Below, piece by piece: positions 1 through 5,338 of a DNA stretch of 6,806 bases. A model generated the notes under the pieces. The model was given only the letters and a program-made list of their open reading frames with translations. It was not told where the DNA came from and ran no database searches. A program made the translations under genes and the position numbers. Positions within the stretch are counted from its first letter, which is position 1; each line of letters opens with the position of its first letter. This stretch comes from Clostridiales bacterium. GTDB taxonomy: Bacteria; Bacillota; Clostridia; Christensenellales; Aristaeellaceae. The stretch lies in assembly GCA_004556985.1 (NCBI GenBank), contig SFFC01000110.1, forward strand, positions 1 through 6,806. The letters are read 5' to 3'.

Positions 1-425
1 TTGCTCTCGGGCACGACGACACTCTCATCGGAGTGCTCGCGGTGCCAGTCGGCGACGAAGCGCTCCAGGCGGCCGATGCCGACCGGCTCACCCTTGACGC
101 CGCGCACGCACTTGCCCTCGCACTGGGTCTCCTGCGGGCAGACGCGGCCGCAGACCGCCGGCAGCGCGGAGGAGGCGGAGAGCACCTTGTAGGCGCCCTC
201 GAGGTCCTCGTTGGCGACGCAGGCGATGAACGCCGGGATGTCAATCTGCACGGGGCAGGCGCTCTGGCAGGGCTTCTTGGGGCAGTTCAGGCAGCGCTTG
301 GCCTCGTTGATGGCCATCTCATAGGTATAGCCGAGGGCGACCTCGTCAAAATTCTTGTTGCGGACATTGGGATCCTGGGAAGGCATCGGGCACTTCTTCG
401 GATCCATATTGCGCTTCACGGCCAT
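1..425 (-). CDS. nfnB: NfnB / glutamate synthase small-subunit-like flavoprotein, N-terminal part (truncated by window edge)
   Basis: The first 141 residues are visible; the family is usually about 460 residues, so most of the FAD and NADP-binding part lies outside the window. The visible part is the double [4Fe-4S] cluster domain shared with GltD and dihydropyrimidine dehydrogenase. It has CLNCPKKPCQSACP (Cys45, 48, 53, 57) and CGRVCPQETQCEGKC (Cys92, 96, 102, 106), followed by GEPVGIGRLERF (113-123). The ATG is preceded by AAGGAGG (435..441) with a 9-nt gap, and that site lies inside the last codons of nfnA, so the two genes are translationally close. Databases often call this protein GltA (homotetrameric glutamate synthase). 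The adjacent nfnA makes NfnB the better call: the large subunit of NADH-dependent reduced ferredoxin:NADP+ oxidoreductase, a cytoplasmic electron-bifurcating enzyme. The NfnB assignment rests on context, because a true glutamate synthase cannot be excluded from this fragment alone. Confidence 0.92.
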   Translation of the reverse strand, partial: MAVKRNMDPKKCPMPSQDPNVRNKNFDEVALGYTYEMAINEAKRCLNCPKKPCQSACPVQIDIPAFIACVANEDLEGAYKVLSASSALPAVCGRVCPQETQCEGKCVRGVKGEPVGIGRLERFVADWHREHSDESVVVPES

Positions 426-426
426 A

Positions 427-1269
427 TTATTTGACCTCCTTGTTCATCAGGTTGCAGTTGGCTTCGCGGGCATGCTGCTCAAAGTCGCGGTACATGCTGC
501 CGCGCTTCATGGCCTCGTCGAAATCCACAAGGTGGCCGTCGAAGTCCGGGCCGTCGACGCAGGCGAACTTGGTCTCGCCGCCGACGGTCAGGCGGCAGCC
601 GCCGCACATGCCGGTGCCGTCGATCATGATCGGGTTCATGGAGACGACGGTCTTAACGCCGTACTTCTTGGTGACGGCGCAGACGAACTTCATCATGACG
701 AGCGGGCCGATGGCGATGACCTCGTCATACTGATTGCCCTCCTGAATGAGGCGCTCGAGCGCGGCGGTGACCAGGCCCTTCTCGCCGTGGCTGCCGTCGT
801 CGGTCATCATGATCATCTTGTCGGAGGCAGCCTTGAACTCGTCCTCCAGGATGACGAGATCCTTGTTGCGGAAGCCGACGACCGCGTGCACCTCGCAGCC
901 CAGCTCATGCAGCTTCTGGGTCACGGGCAGCGCGATGGCGCAGCCGACGCCGCCGCCGACCACGGCGACCTTCTTGAGGCCGTCGGTATGGGTCGCAACG
1001 CCCAGCGGGCCGACGAAATCGTTCAGGTACTGGCCCTCTTCCATCTGGTCAAGCTCCATCGTGGAGCCGCCGACGATCTGGTAGATGATCGTGACGGTGC
1101 CGGCCTCGCGGTCATAGCCGGCGATGGTGAGCGGGATGCGCTCGCTGTCCTCATGGGTGCGGAAGATGATGAACTGACCGGGCTGCGCCTTTTTGGCGAC
1201 GAACGGCGCTTCGATCACCATTTTCGTGACCGTCGGATTCAGACGCTCTTTCTTGACGATTTTAAACAT
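427..1269 (-). CDS. nfnA: NfnA, FAD/NAD(H)-binding [2Fe-2S] subunit of ferredoxin:NADP+ oxidoreductase
   Basis: This is a 280-residue protein of the PyrK/sulfide dehydrogenase-like ferredoxin reductase family, the usual length for NfnA. The FAD-binding motif RIPLTIA is at 44-50. The NAD-binding loop VAVVGGGVGCA is at 101-111. The C-terminal [2Fe-2S] site is IDGTGMCGGC followed by FACVDGPDF, with Cys222, Cys225 and Cys237; Asp217 is placed where the family is known to use an Asp as fourth ligand. With NfnB it couples exergonic ferredoxin-dependent and endergonic NADH-dependent reduction of NADP+, reversibly, in the cytoplasm. The start is supported by AGGAGGA at 1275..1281, 5 nt upstream of the ATG. 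The stop is 1 nt before the nfnB start codon, so both are on one transcript. PyrK is an alternative for this fold, but the nfnB-like partner and the lack of pyrD argue against it. Confidence 0.94.
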   Translation of the reverse strand: MFKIVKKERLNPTVTKMVIEAPFVAKKAQPGQFIIFRTHEDSERIPLTIAGYDREAGTVTIIYQIVGGSTMELDQMEEGQYLNDFVGPLGVATHTDGLKKVAVVGGGVGCAIALPVTQKLHELGCEVHAVVGFRNKDLVILEDEFKAASDKMIMMTDDGSHGEKGLVTAALERLIQEGNQYDEVIAIGPLVMMKFVCAVTKKYGVKTVVSMNPIMIDGTGMCGGCRLTVGGETKFACVDGPDFDGHLVDFDEAMKRGSMYRDFEQHAREANCNLMNKEVK

Positions 1270-1293
1270 AACTGTCCTCCTGCTTCAGCATTC

Positions 1294-1333
1294 CCGGCGC
1301 CGCCGGCGTTCCGGCTTTCATTCCGGGCATATA
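1294..1333 (-). promoter_or_regulatory. Candidate nfnAB promoter and short GC-rich leader hairpin
   Basis: Read on the minus strand, TTTACG (1351..1356) and TATATG (1328..1333) are separated by 17 nt, an acceptable but not strong sigma-A match in an AT-rich stretch. Transcription would start near 1321. The leader then holds a CCGGC-GCC-GCCGG hairpin (1294..1306) about 12 nt upstream of the nfnA ribosome binding site. The coordinates cover the -10 element through the hairpin. The alcohol dehydrogenase terminator lies just upstream, so nfnAB needs its own promoter somewhere in 1270..1449, and this is the best candidate by eye. Confidence 0.42.
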
Positions 1334-1348
1334 CATATGTGTTTATTC

Positions 1349-1378
1349 GACGTAAACTGACGCAAACCTGCTGCAAAT
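1349..1378. repeat. Tandem 9-bp direct repeats at helical spacing over the nfnA -35 region
   Basis: On the plus strand GACGTAAAC (1349..1357) is followed after one base by GACGCAAAC (1359..1367), an 8/9 match with a 10-bp period. A weaker copy, GCTGCAAAT (1370..1378, 6/9), follows at an 11-bp period. The first copy covers the candidate -35 of nfnA and the others extend upstream. Repeats on one helix face next to a -35 are typical of activator sites, for example for OmpR-family regulators. No known operator is recognised. Confidence 0.4.
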
Positions 1379-1438
1379 CGCATGTTTTTTGCCTCTATGC
1401 GAAAAAAATTTCACAAGCAGACGTTTTTCCGCCGCCGC

Positions 1439-1472
1439 AACAAGATAAAGGGACGCCGCGGTGCGGCGTCCC
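1439..1472 (-). terminator. Intrinsic terminator of the alcohol dehydrogenase gene
   Basis: A perfect 10-bp GC-rich stem (1450..1459 paired with 1463..1472, 3-nt loop) starts 16 nt after the dehydrogenase stop codon. On the minus strand it is followed by the T-rich tail TTTATCTTGTT. The plus-strand side has no T-run, so it acts in the minus direction. It separates the dehydrogenase transcript from nfnAB. Confidence 0.8.
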
Positions 1473-1487
1473 CGATGGATGCGATGC

Positions 1488-2705
1488 TTAGAAATCGACC
1501 TCGGTGTCGTAGTAGCAGCACTTGAGCAGCTTCTCCATCTCCTCCTGGCTCGGCTGGCGCGGGTTGGAGCCGGTGCAGGCGTCGCCGATGGCGTTCTTGG
1601 CGATCTCCGGCAGGCGCTCAAGGAAGACCTCCTCCGGCACGAAGCCCTGCTCGCAGGGATAGCTGTCCGCGCCGTAGAACTTGATGCCGTGCGGGATGTT
1701 CAGGTCGTCGTTCATCTTGCGCAGGTAGGCGATGAGCAGCGCGACCTTCTCGTCGTCGTCCTTGCCGCCCAGGTGCATGTAGTCGGCGATGACGCCGTAG
1801 CGCTTCTTCGCCGTCTCGTCCTTCGCGTTGAAGGCGATGACCTTGGGCAGATACATGGCGTTCGCCGCGCCGTGGATGATGTGCGCGCCGTAGTCGGCAA
1901 ACGCCGCGCCGGTCTTGTGCGCCATGGAGTGCACGATGCCCAGCAGCGCGTTGGAGAACGCCATGCCGGCCAGACACTGCGCGTTGTGCATGCGGTCGCG
2001 GGCGGCCATGTCGCCGTTGTAGGACGGCACGAGGTCATTCATGATCATCTCGATGGCGTGGATCGCCAGCGGATCGGTGAAGTCGCAGTTCGCGGTGGAG
2101 ACATAGGCCTCGACGGCGTGGGTCATCGCGTCCATGCCGGTGTGGGCAACCAGCTTCTTGGGCATGGTCTCCGCCAGATCCGGGTCGACGATGGCGACGT
2201 CCGGGGTGATCTCGAAGTCGGCGATCGGGTACTTGATGCCCTTGGAGTAGTCGGTGATGATGGAGAAGGCCGTGACCTCGGTCGCCGTGCCGGAGGTCGA
2301 GGAAATCGCGCAGAACTTCGCCTTGCGGCGCAGCTCCGGGATGCCGAAGACCTTGCACATATCCTCAAACGTGCAGTCCGGATACTCATACTTGATCCAC
2401 ATCGCCTTCGCGGCGTCGATCGGAGAGCCGCCGCCCATCGCGATGATCCAGTCCGGCTTGAAGGCGAGCATGGCGTCCGCGCCCTTCATGACGGTCTCCA
2501 CGGACGGGTCGGGCTCGATGCCCTCGAAGAGCTGCACCTCCATGCCGGCTTCCTTCAAATAAGCCACGGCTTTGTCAAGGAAGCCGAAGCGCTTCATGGC
2601 GCCGCCGCCGACGCAGATCATCGCGCGCTCGCCCTTGAAGGATTTGAGCGCCTCAATCGCGCCCTTGCCATGATACAGATCGCGGGGAAGCGTAAAACGT
2701 GCCAT
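1488..2705 (-). CDS. Iron-containing alcohol dehydrogenase (butanol dehydrogenase/AdhE C-domain type)
   Basis: A complete 405-residue group III (Fe-dependent) alcohol dehydrogenase that interconverts aldehydes and alcohols with a nicotinamide cofactor in the cytoplasm. The cofactor motif GGGSPIDAAKAM is at 91-102, and STSGTATEVTAFSIITD at 136-152 is the conserved AdhE-like stretch. By alignment with FucO the metal ligands are Asp192 and His196 (GMDAMTHAVEAY), His259 (GIVHSMAH) and His278 (IIHG); His263 is the nearby conserved His. The 259-278 spacing is about five residues longer than in FucO. The loop VGGGAMK (32-38) has Gly where FucO has a cofactor-selecting Asp, so NADPH use is plausible (inference). 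TGSNPRQP near the C-terminus is typical of the AdhE/BDH branch. The start has AGGAGG (2715..2720) 9 nt upstream. The gene has its own promoter and terminator. The substrate cannot be told from the sequence. Confidence 0.95.
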   Translation of the reverse strand: MARFTLPRDLYHGKGAIEALKSFKGERAMICVGGGAMKRFGFLDKAVAYLKEAGMEVQLFEGIEPDPSVETVMKGADAMLAFKPDWIIAMGGGSPIDAAKAMWIKYEYPDCTFEDMCKVFGIPELRRKAKFCAISSTSGTATEVTAFSIITDYSKGIKYPIADFEITPDVAIVDPDLAETMPKKLVAHTGMDAMTHAVEAYVSTANCDFTDPLAIHAIEMIMNDLVPSYNGDMAARDRMHNAQCLAGMAFSNALLGIVHSMAHKTGAAFADYGAHIIHGAANAMYLPKVIAFNAKDETAKKRYGVIADYMHLGGKDDDEKVALLIAYLRKMNDDLNIPHGIKFYGADSYPCEQGFVPEEVFLERLPEIAKNAIGDACTGSNPRQPSQEEMEKLLKCCYYDTEVDF

Positions 2706-2747
2706 AATGAGATTCCTCCTGTACGTCCATTGCTGTCACTTTGTCCC

Positions 2748-2773
2748 GAGATTGACTTCCTTTTATCAATCTC
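2748..2773 (-). promoter_or_regulatory. 8-bp inverted repeat at the start of the alcohol dehydrogenase transcript
   Basis: On the minus strand GAGATTGA (2766..2773) and TCAATCTC (2748..2755) form a perfect 8-bp inverted repeat with a 10-nt loop. It begins at about +1 relative to the promoter at 2781..2809. It could be an operator overlapping the start site or a 5' hairpin that stabilises the mRNA. It does not resemble the Rex consensus (TTGTTAA-N4-TTAACAA). Confidence 0.5.
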
Positions 2774-2780
2774 TGCGCAC

Positions 2781-2809
2781 ATTATACGCCAACGTACCGG
2801 TTTTGTAAA
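2781..2809 (-). promoter_or_regulatory. Sigma-A promoter of the alcohol dehydrogenase gene
   Basis: On the minus strand TTTACA (2804..2809) and TATAAT (2781..2786) are separated by exactly 17 nt. The -10 is perfect and the -35 matches 5 of 6 positions. The start site should be near 2774, giving a leader of about 70 nt before the ATG. This is among the strongest promoters in the window and implies high basal expression unless repressed. Confidence 0.87.
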
Positions 2810-2870
2810 GCAAATCATTCACAATCTTTGATAATAATTTTTGTATTTTCATGCAATCACGCAAGCCGCC

Positions 2871-3578
2871 TCAGTCCCCCTCGATCATCCGGTAGCCGAC
2901 GCCCACCTCGGTGAAGATATACTGAGGCTCGGCAGGGTTCTTCTCGATCTTGCGGCGGATATTCGCCATGTTCACCCGCAGAATCTGGTTGTCGCAGACC
3001 TTGTTGGGCCCCCAGATCTCGCGGATCAGGTAGTCGTAGGTCAGCACGCGCCCGGCGTAGCGGCCCAGCAGCGCGACGAGCTTGAATTCGTTCTGCGTCA
3101 GGCAGGCGTCCTTCCCATCGATATAGACGCGGTATTTGTCGTAATCGATCGTCAGTCCCCGGGCGGTGAAGCGGTTTTCCCGGGCGATGGCCTCGTTGGC
3201 GCTGGTCGTGCGCGTGTGGCGGATGGCCGTGCGGATGCGCGCGAGCAGCTCGGAGGTGCCAAACGGCTTGGTGATGTAATCGTCCGCGCCGGCGTCGAGC
3301 GCGCGCACCTTCTCGCGCTCGTCCGTGCGCGCTGAGACGACGACCACGGGCATCAGCGACCAGCTGCGCAGACTTTTGAGCACGTCCATGCCGTCCATAT
3401 CCGGCAGGCCCAGGTCCAGCAGCACGACGTCCGGGCAGTGCGACGCCATCATGCTGATGGCCTCACGACCTGTGCCGACGATGACGGCCTCATAGCCGTT
3501 GGCCTCCAGCACCCGCCGGATGAAGCTGCAGATCGCCCGGTCGTCCTCCACGATGAGTACCTTTCCTCTGACCGTCAT
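2871..3578 (-). CDS. kdpE: KdpE-like OmpR-family response regulator
   Basis: A complete 235-residue DNA-binding response regulator. The receiver domain (about 5-120) has the acidic pair Asp12/Asp13, phospho-acceptor Asp55 in VVLLDLGLPDMDG, Ser82 and Lys104 in ITKPFG. The winged-helix output domain (about 135-232) includes LTQNEFKLVALL, the KdpE-like IWGPN at 188-192, and a recognition helix and wing ending in FTEVGVGYRM. The spacing and wording match KdpE closely. The start codon lies 4 nt after the kinase stop, with an AGGAG site (3586..3590) overlapping the end of the kinase gene, so the two are co-translated. KdpE classically activates the kdpFABC potassium ATPase genes, but none is present here, so the target in this genome is unknown. 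No clear terminator follows in 2810..2870. Confidence 0.94.
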   Translation of the reverse strand: MTVRGKVLIVEDDRAICSFIRRVLEANGYEAVIVGTGREAISMMASHCPDVVLLDLGLPDMDGMDVLKSLRSWSLMPVVVVSARTDEREKVRALDAGADDYITKPFGTSELLARIRTAIRHTRTTSANEAIARENRFTARGLTIDYDKYRVYIDGKDACLTQNEFKLVALLGRYAGRVLTYDYLIREIWGPNKVCDNQILRVNMANIRRKIEKNPAEPQYIFTEVGVGYRMIEGD

Positions 3579-3582
3579 ACGC

Positions 3583-4716
3583 TCACTCCTCTCCCATTGG
3601 CAGCGTGAATGCCACGCGCGCGCCGCCCGAGGGCAGGTTGCCCGCGGACATCGTCCCGCCGTGCGCGCGCACGATGCTCATACATACGGACAGCCCGATG
3701 CCCAGGTTCCGCCGCCCGTCGCCGCGCAGCTCCTGCGCGTGCGGAAACATCTCCTCAAACAGCATGGGCAGCACCTTGGGATCGATGCCCGCGCCGTTGT
3801 CCTCCACGGCAAACTCTGCCAGCTCGCCCTGCCGGCGGATGCGCAGGACAATCTCCGTCGCCGTCTGCGCATGCAGCACGACGTTCTCCATCAGGTTGAT
3901 GAGCACCTGCTCGATCAGCGTCGCGTCCATCGGCACCATCAGCAGCTCGTCGGGCACGCTCACGCGAACCCTCACGCCCTCAAAGCGCTTTCTGAACTTG
4001 GCGACCGCCTCCGCTGCGATTTCCTCGGCGGCCTCGCTCTCCTTGACGATCTGCACGACGCCCTCCTTGATCCGCGTGATCGAGAGGATGTTCTCCACCA
4101 GCCGCACCAGCCATTGCGCGTCGTCGCGCACATGGCCGATCAGGTCGCGCTTGACGTCGTCGCTGAAAACGTCGTAATTCTCCAGCACGGCGTTGGTCGA
4201 GCCGATGATCGTCGTCAGCGGCGTGCGCAGGTCGTGCGAGACGGCGCGCAGCAGGTTTGCCTGCATCCGCTGCTTTTCGGCCTCCGCCTCGATGCGCCCC
4301 TGCCGCTTGACCTGCTCGGTCAGCATGCCGACGACCAGCGACACGGCCAGCATCGTCAAAAACGTGAGCGGATAGCCGGTGATCGTGAAATCGACCTCAA
4401 AATACGGATAGGTGAACGCGAAGTTGACGCCGATGACGGAGATGATCGAGGCGATAAAGCTGTAAAAGTAGCCGTCCGTCAGCCGCGCGATGACGAGCAC
4501 GGCGAGCACGAAGACCAGCGGCACAGCGCTGTCGCTGTTGCCGATCGAGTTCATCATCAGCAGGCACACGAACGATGCGGCGCCCAGCAGCAGCAGCGTC
4601 AATCCGAGGTTGCGCAGGATCTGCCGCCGGCTCTGACGGCGCGGCACCATGATCTCCCTCATCCAGGAGAGCATGCGCCCGGGAGCGCCTTTCATATCTT
4701 CCAATCGATGATGCAT
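3583..4716 (-). CDS. kdpD: Short KdpD-like sensor histidine kinase (DUF4118 membrane domain, no cytoplasmic N-terminal sensor)
   Basis: A 377-residue membrane sensor kinase. Four transmembrane helices of the DUF4118 type lie at about 38-56, 64-80, 84-104 and 113-132, including the KdpD-like VFVLAVLVIARLTDGY. A short coiled linker (133-157) leads to the dimerisation domain with phospho-acceptor His161 in SHDLRTPLT. The ATPase domain has an N-box at NLMENVVLHA (274-283), DNGAGI (306-311) and GIGLSV (339-344). Full-length KdpD is near 900 residues and begins with a KdpD domain and a universal-stress-like domain; both are absent here. The frame stays open upstream to 5145, but AAGGAG at 4725..4730, the promoter at 4772..4777 and the KdpD-like start of homology place the true start at 4716. 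It should phosphorylate the adjacent KdpE-like regulator. The signal is unknown; potassium or envelope stress are guesses by family. Confidence 0.9.
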   Translation of the reverse strand: MHHRLEDMKGAPGRMLSWMREIMVPRRQSRRQILRNLGLTLLLLGAASFVCLLMMNSIGNSDSAVPLVFVLAVLVIARLTDGYFYSFIASIISVIGVNFAFTYPYFEVDFTITGYPLTFLTMLAVSLVVGMLTEQVKRQGRIEAEAEKQRMQANLLRAVSHDLRTPLTTIIGSTNAVLENYDVFSDDVKRDLIGHVRDDAQWLVRLVENILSITRIKEGVVQIVKESEAAEEIAAEAVAKFRKRFEGVRVRVSVPDELLMVPMDATLIEQVLINLMENVVLHAQTATEIVLRIRRQGELAEFAVEDNGAGIDPKVLPMLFEEMFPHAQELRGDGRRNLGIGLSVCMSIVRAHGGTMSAGNLPSGGARVAFTLPMGEE

Positions 4717-4724
4717 CCGTCCGT

Positions 4725-4730
4725 CTCCTT
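4725..4730 (-). promoter_or_regulatory. Ribosome binding site that fixes the kinase start
   Basis: AAGGAG on the minus strand lies 8 nt upstream of the ATG at 4716. It is the only good site near the beginning of the recognisable kinase, and it rules out the in-frame upstream extension to 5145. Confidence 0.8.
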
Positions 4731-4771
4731 CCCGCGCGGCGCAGAGCGCTGCAAGCCCAGGCCTTTGCGGT

Positions 4772-4780
4772 ATTATAGCA
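4772..4780 (-). promoter_or_regulatory. Extended -10 promoter of the kinase/regulator operon
   Basis: On the minus strand TGCTATAAT is a perfect extended -10 element (TGnTATAAT). No convincing -35 hexamer stands 16-18 nt upstream, only a T-rich stretch, which is common for extended -10 promoters and suggests help from an activator. The start would be near 4765, giving a leader of about 50 nt before the kinase ATG. Confidence 0.6.
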
Positions 4781-4877
4781 TGCAAACGTATCAAAAACCT
4801 GTTAAGATTCAAAGGCCCGCCGCCGAAAGAGTTTACTGATTTGTAATACTTTTTCTCTACCCTTTTGTCCCGATTCG

Positions 4878-4886
4878 TGATATAAT
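4878..4886 (+). promoter_or_regulatory. Extended -10 promoter of the small membrane-protein gene
   Basis: TGATATAAT is a full TGnTATAAT extended -10 element. The position 17 nt upstream holds only a weak -35 (TACCCT). Transcription would start near 4893 and run into the structured leader and the small ORF at 5002. It points away from the kinase promoter, whose -10 is about 100 bp to the left, so the two units are divergent. Confidence 0.55.
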
Positions 4887-4888
4887 CT

Positions 4889-4983
4889 CCTCCGTTTCTT
4901 CGGAGGCAGCCTTTCCGCCTCCCGGGAAACGATGAAAACATCGCCGCCCGGCGCGCAGTCGCTTCCGGCCGCGGCGCATCGCA
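4889..4983 (+). other. Structured 5' leader with mutually exclusive hairpins
   Basis: Several perfect pairings occur between the promoter and the small ORF. Hairpin A is CCTCCG (4889..4894) with CGGAGG (4901..4906). Hairpin B is GGAGGC (4902..4907) with GCCTCC (4917..4922). A and B share 4902..4906, so only one can form at a time. Hairpin C is CCGGG (4922..4926) with CCCGG (4947..4951), enclosing an inner CGATG-AAAA-CATCG stem (4930..4943). CATCG recurs at 4977..4981, 2 nt before the ribosome binding site, so CGATG has an alternative partner. The pattern suits a cis-regulatory RNA, but it matches no riboswitch class I can recognise, and GC-rich DNA gives some hairpins by chance. Confidence 0.4.
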
Positions 4984-4989
4984 AAGGAG
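4984..4989 (+). promoter_or_regulatory. Ribosome binding site of the small membrane-protein gene, with long spacing
   Basis: AAGGAG stands 12 nt before the ATG at 5002, longer than the 7-9 nt seen at most other genes here. A TGA in the same frame at 4996..4998 rules out an earlier in-frame start. The spacing may lower initiation or depend on leader folding. Confidence 0.5.
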
Positions 4990-5001
4990 CATCATTGATT
5001 T

Positions 5002-5166
5002 ATGCCGCTCGTCATTGTCACCGTCTTTTTCGTCCTCCTGTTCACCGGCGAAGGCTTCTGGCATCTCGCTGGCATCGCAGAGGAGGAGAGCAGGCTTGAC
5101 CGCTATCAATCCGTCGAGCATCCCGACCATCATACCACCGATCATTACCTCGACATTCTCGGCTGA
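5002..5166 (+). CDS. Unrecognised 54-residue small membrane protein with acidic, His-rich tail
   Basis: A small gene that is easy to miss. It has an ATG start, a plausible AAGGAG site, an upstream extended -10 promoter and a stop at 5164..5166. The protein begins with a short hydrophobic stretch (residues 2-15, LVIVTVFFVLLFTG), likely one membrane helix or an uncleaved signal anchor. A hydrophilic tail follows, rich in acidic residues (EEES at 27-30) and histidines (EHPDHHTTDHY at 39-49), with Trp20 and aromatics near the membrane. Third-position G/C is 38 of 53 codons after the start, in line with the GC-rich genes around it. No family is recognised, and it does not look like KdpF. The His/Asp cluster could bind metal, and the position back-to-back with the kinase could mean a modulator role; both are guesses. 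Topology is unclear because few basic residues flank the helix. Confidence 0.55.
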   Translation: MPLVIVTVFFVLLFTGEGFWHLAGIAEEESRLDRYQSVEHPDHHTTDHYLDILG

Positions 5167-5190
5167 CCGGCGCCAATTTGCTGCCCGCGC

Positions 5191-5219
5191 TTGACTTTAT
5201 CCCCAAAATCCGATATACT
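5191..5219 (+). promoter_or_regulatory. Sigma-A promoter of tRNA-Leu
   Basis: TTGACT (5191..5196) and TATACT (5214..5219) are separated by 17 nt, each matching 5 of 6 consensus bases. The -10 ends 27 nt upstream of the mature tRNA, a normal distance for a stable-RNA promoter. Confidence 0.9.
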
Positions 5220-5246
5220 GTCTGAGGTTACTCCTGTCATTCTCCT

Positions 5247-5333
5247 GCCGGCGTGGTGGAATTGGCAGACGCCCGGGATTCAAAATCCCGTGTCCGTGAG
5301 GACGTGCGGGTTCGACCCCCGCCGCCGGCACCA
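5247..5333 (+). tRNA. tRNA-Leu (anticodon CAA)
   Basis: A class II tRNA of 87 nt including an encoded CCA. The acceptor stem GCCGGCG (5247..5253) pairs fully with CGCCGGC (5323..5329), followed by A73 and CCA. The anticodon stem CGGGA/TCCCG encloses the loop TTCAAAA with CAA at 5281..5283, which reads UUG codons. A long variable arm (about 5291..5305) is characteristic of Leu. The T arm is GCGGG-TTCGACC-CCCGC. It stands alone with its own promoter and terminator, between the small membrane-protein gene and the convergent araC-type gene. Confidence 0.98.
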
Positions 5334-5338
5334 GACCC

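Noticed and set aside
355..1491. A 378-codon open frame on the plus strand across nfnA
   Set aside because: It is a shadow of nfnA with low-complexity Ala/Asp/His/Val composition and runs through the nfnAB promoter and the terminator region.
1461..2831. A 456-codon open frame on the plus strand antisense to the alcohol dehydrogenase
   Set aside because: It mirrors the GC-rich codon pattern of the dehydrogenase, yields a His/Arg/Asp-rich product without domains, and has no ribosome binding site. The minus-strand gene carries all family motifs.
3499..4839. A 446-codon open frame on the plus strand antisense to the kinase
   Set aside because: Its product is His/Arg/Asp/Gln-rich shadow sequence. 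The kinase on the other strand has H, N, G1 and G2 boxes in order.
4932..5099. A 55-codon plus-strand frame starting in the leader and overlapping the small ORF
   Set aside because: It has no ribosome binding site, an Arg-rich out-of-frame composition, and overlaps the better supported frame at 5002..5166.
4717..5145. N-terminal extension of the kinase frame by 143 codons
   Set aside because: A ribosome binding site at 4725..4730 and a promoter downstream of the extension fix the start at 4716. The extra residues show no KdpD N-terminal features and run antisense to the small membrane-protein gene.
5002..5166. The small membrane protein as KdpF
   Set aside because: KdpF is near 29 residues, almost wholly hydrophobic, and sits before kdpA. 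This product has a long acidic tail and no kdpABC neighbours.
5247..5333. tRNA-Leu as an integration site for a mobile element
   Set aside because: No integrase, no duplicated tRNA 3' end and no change in base composition are seen beside it; both flanks look like ordinary genes.
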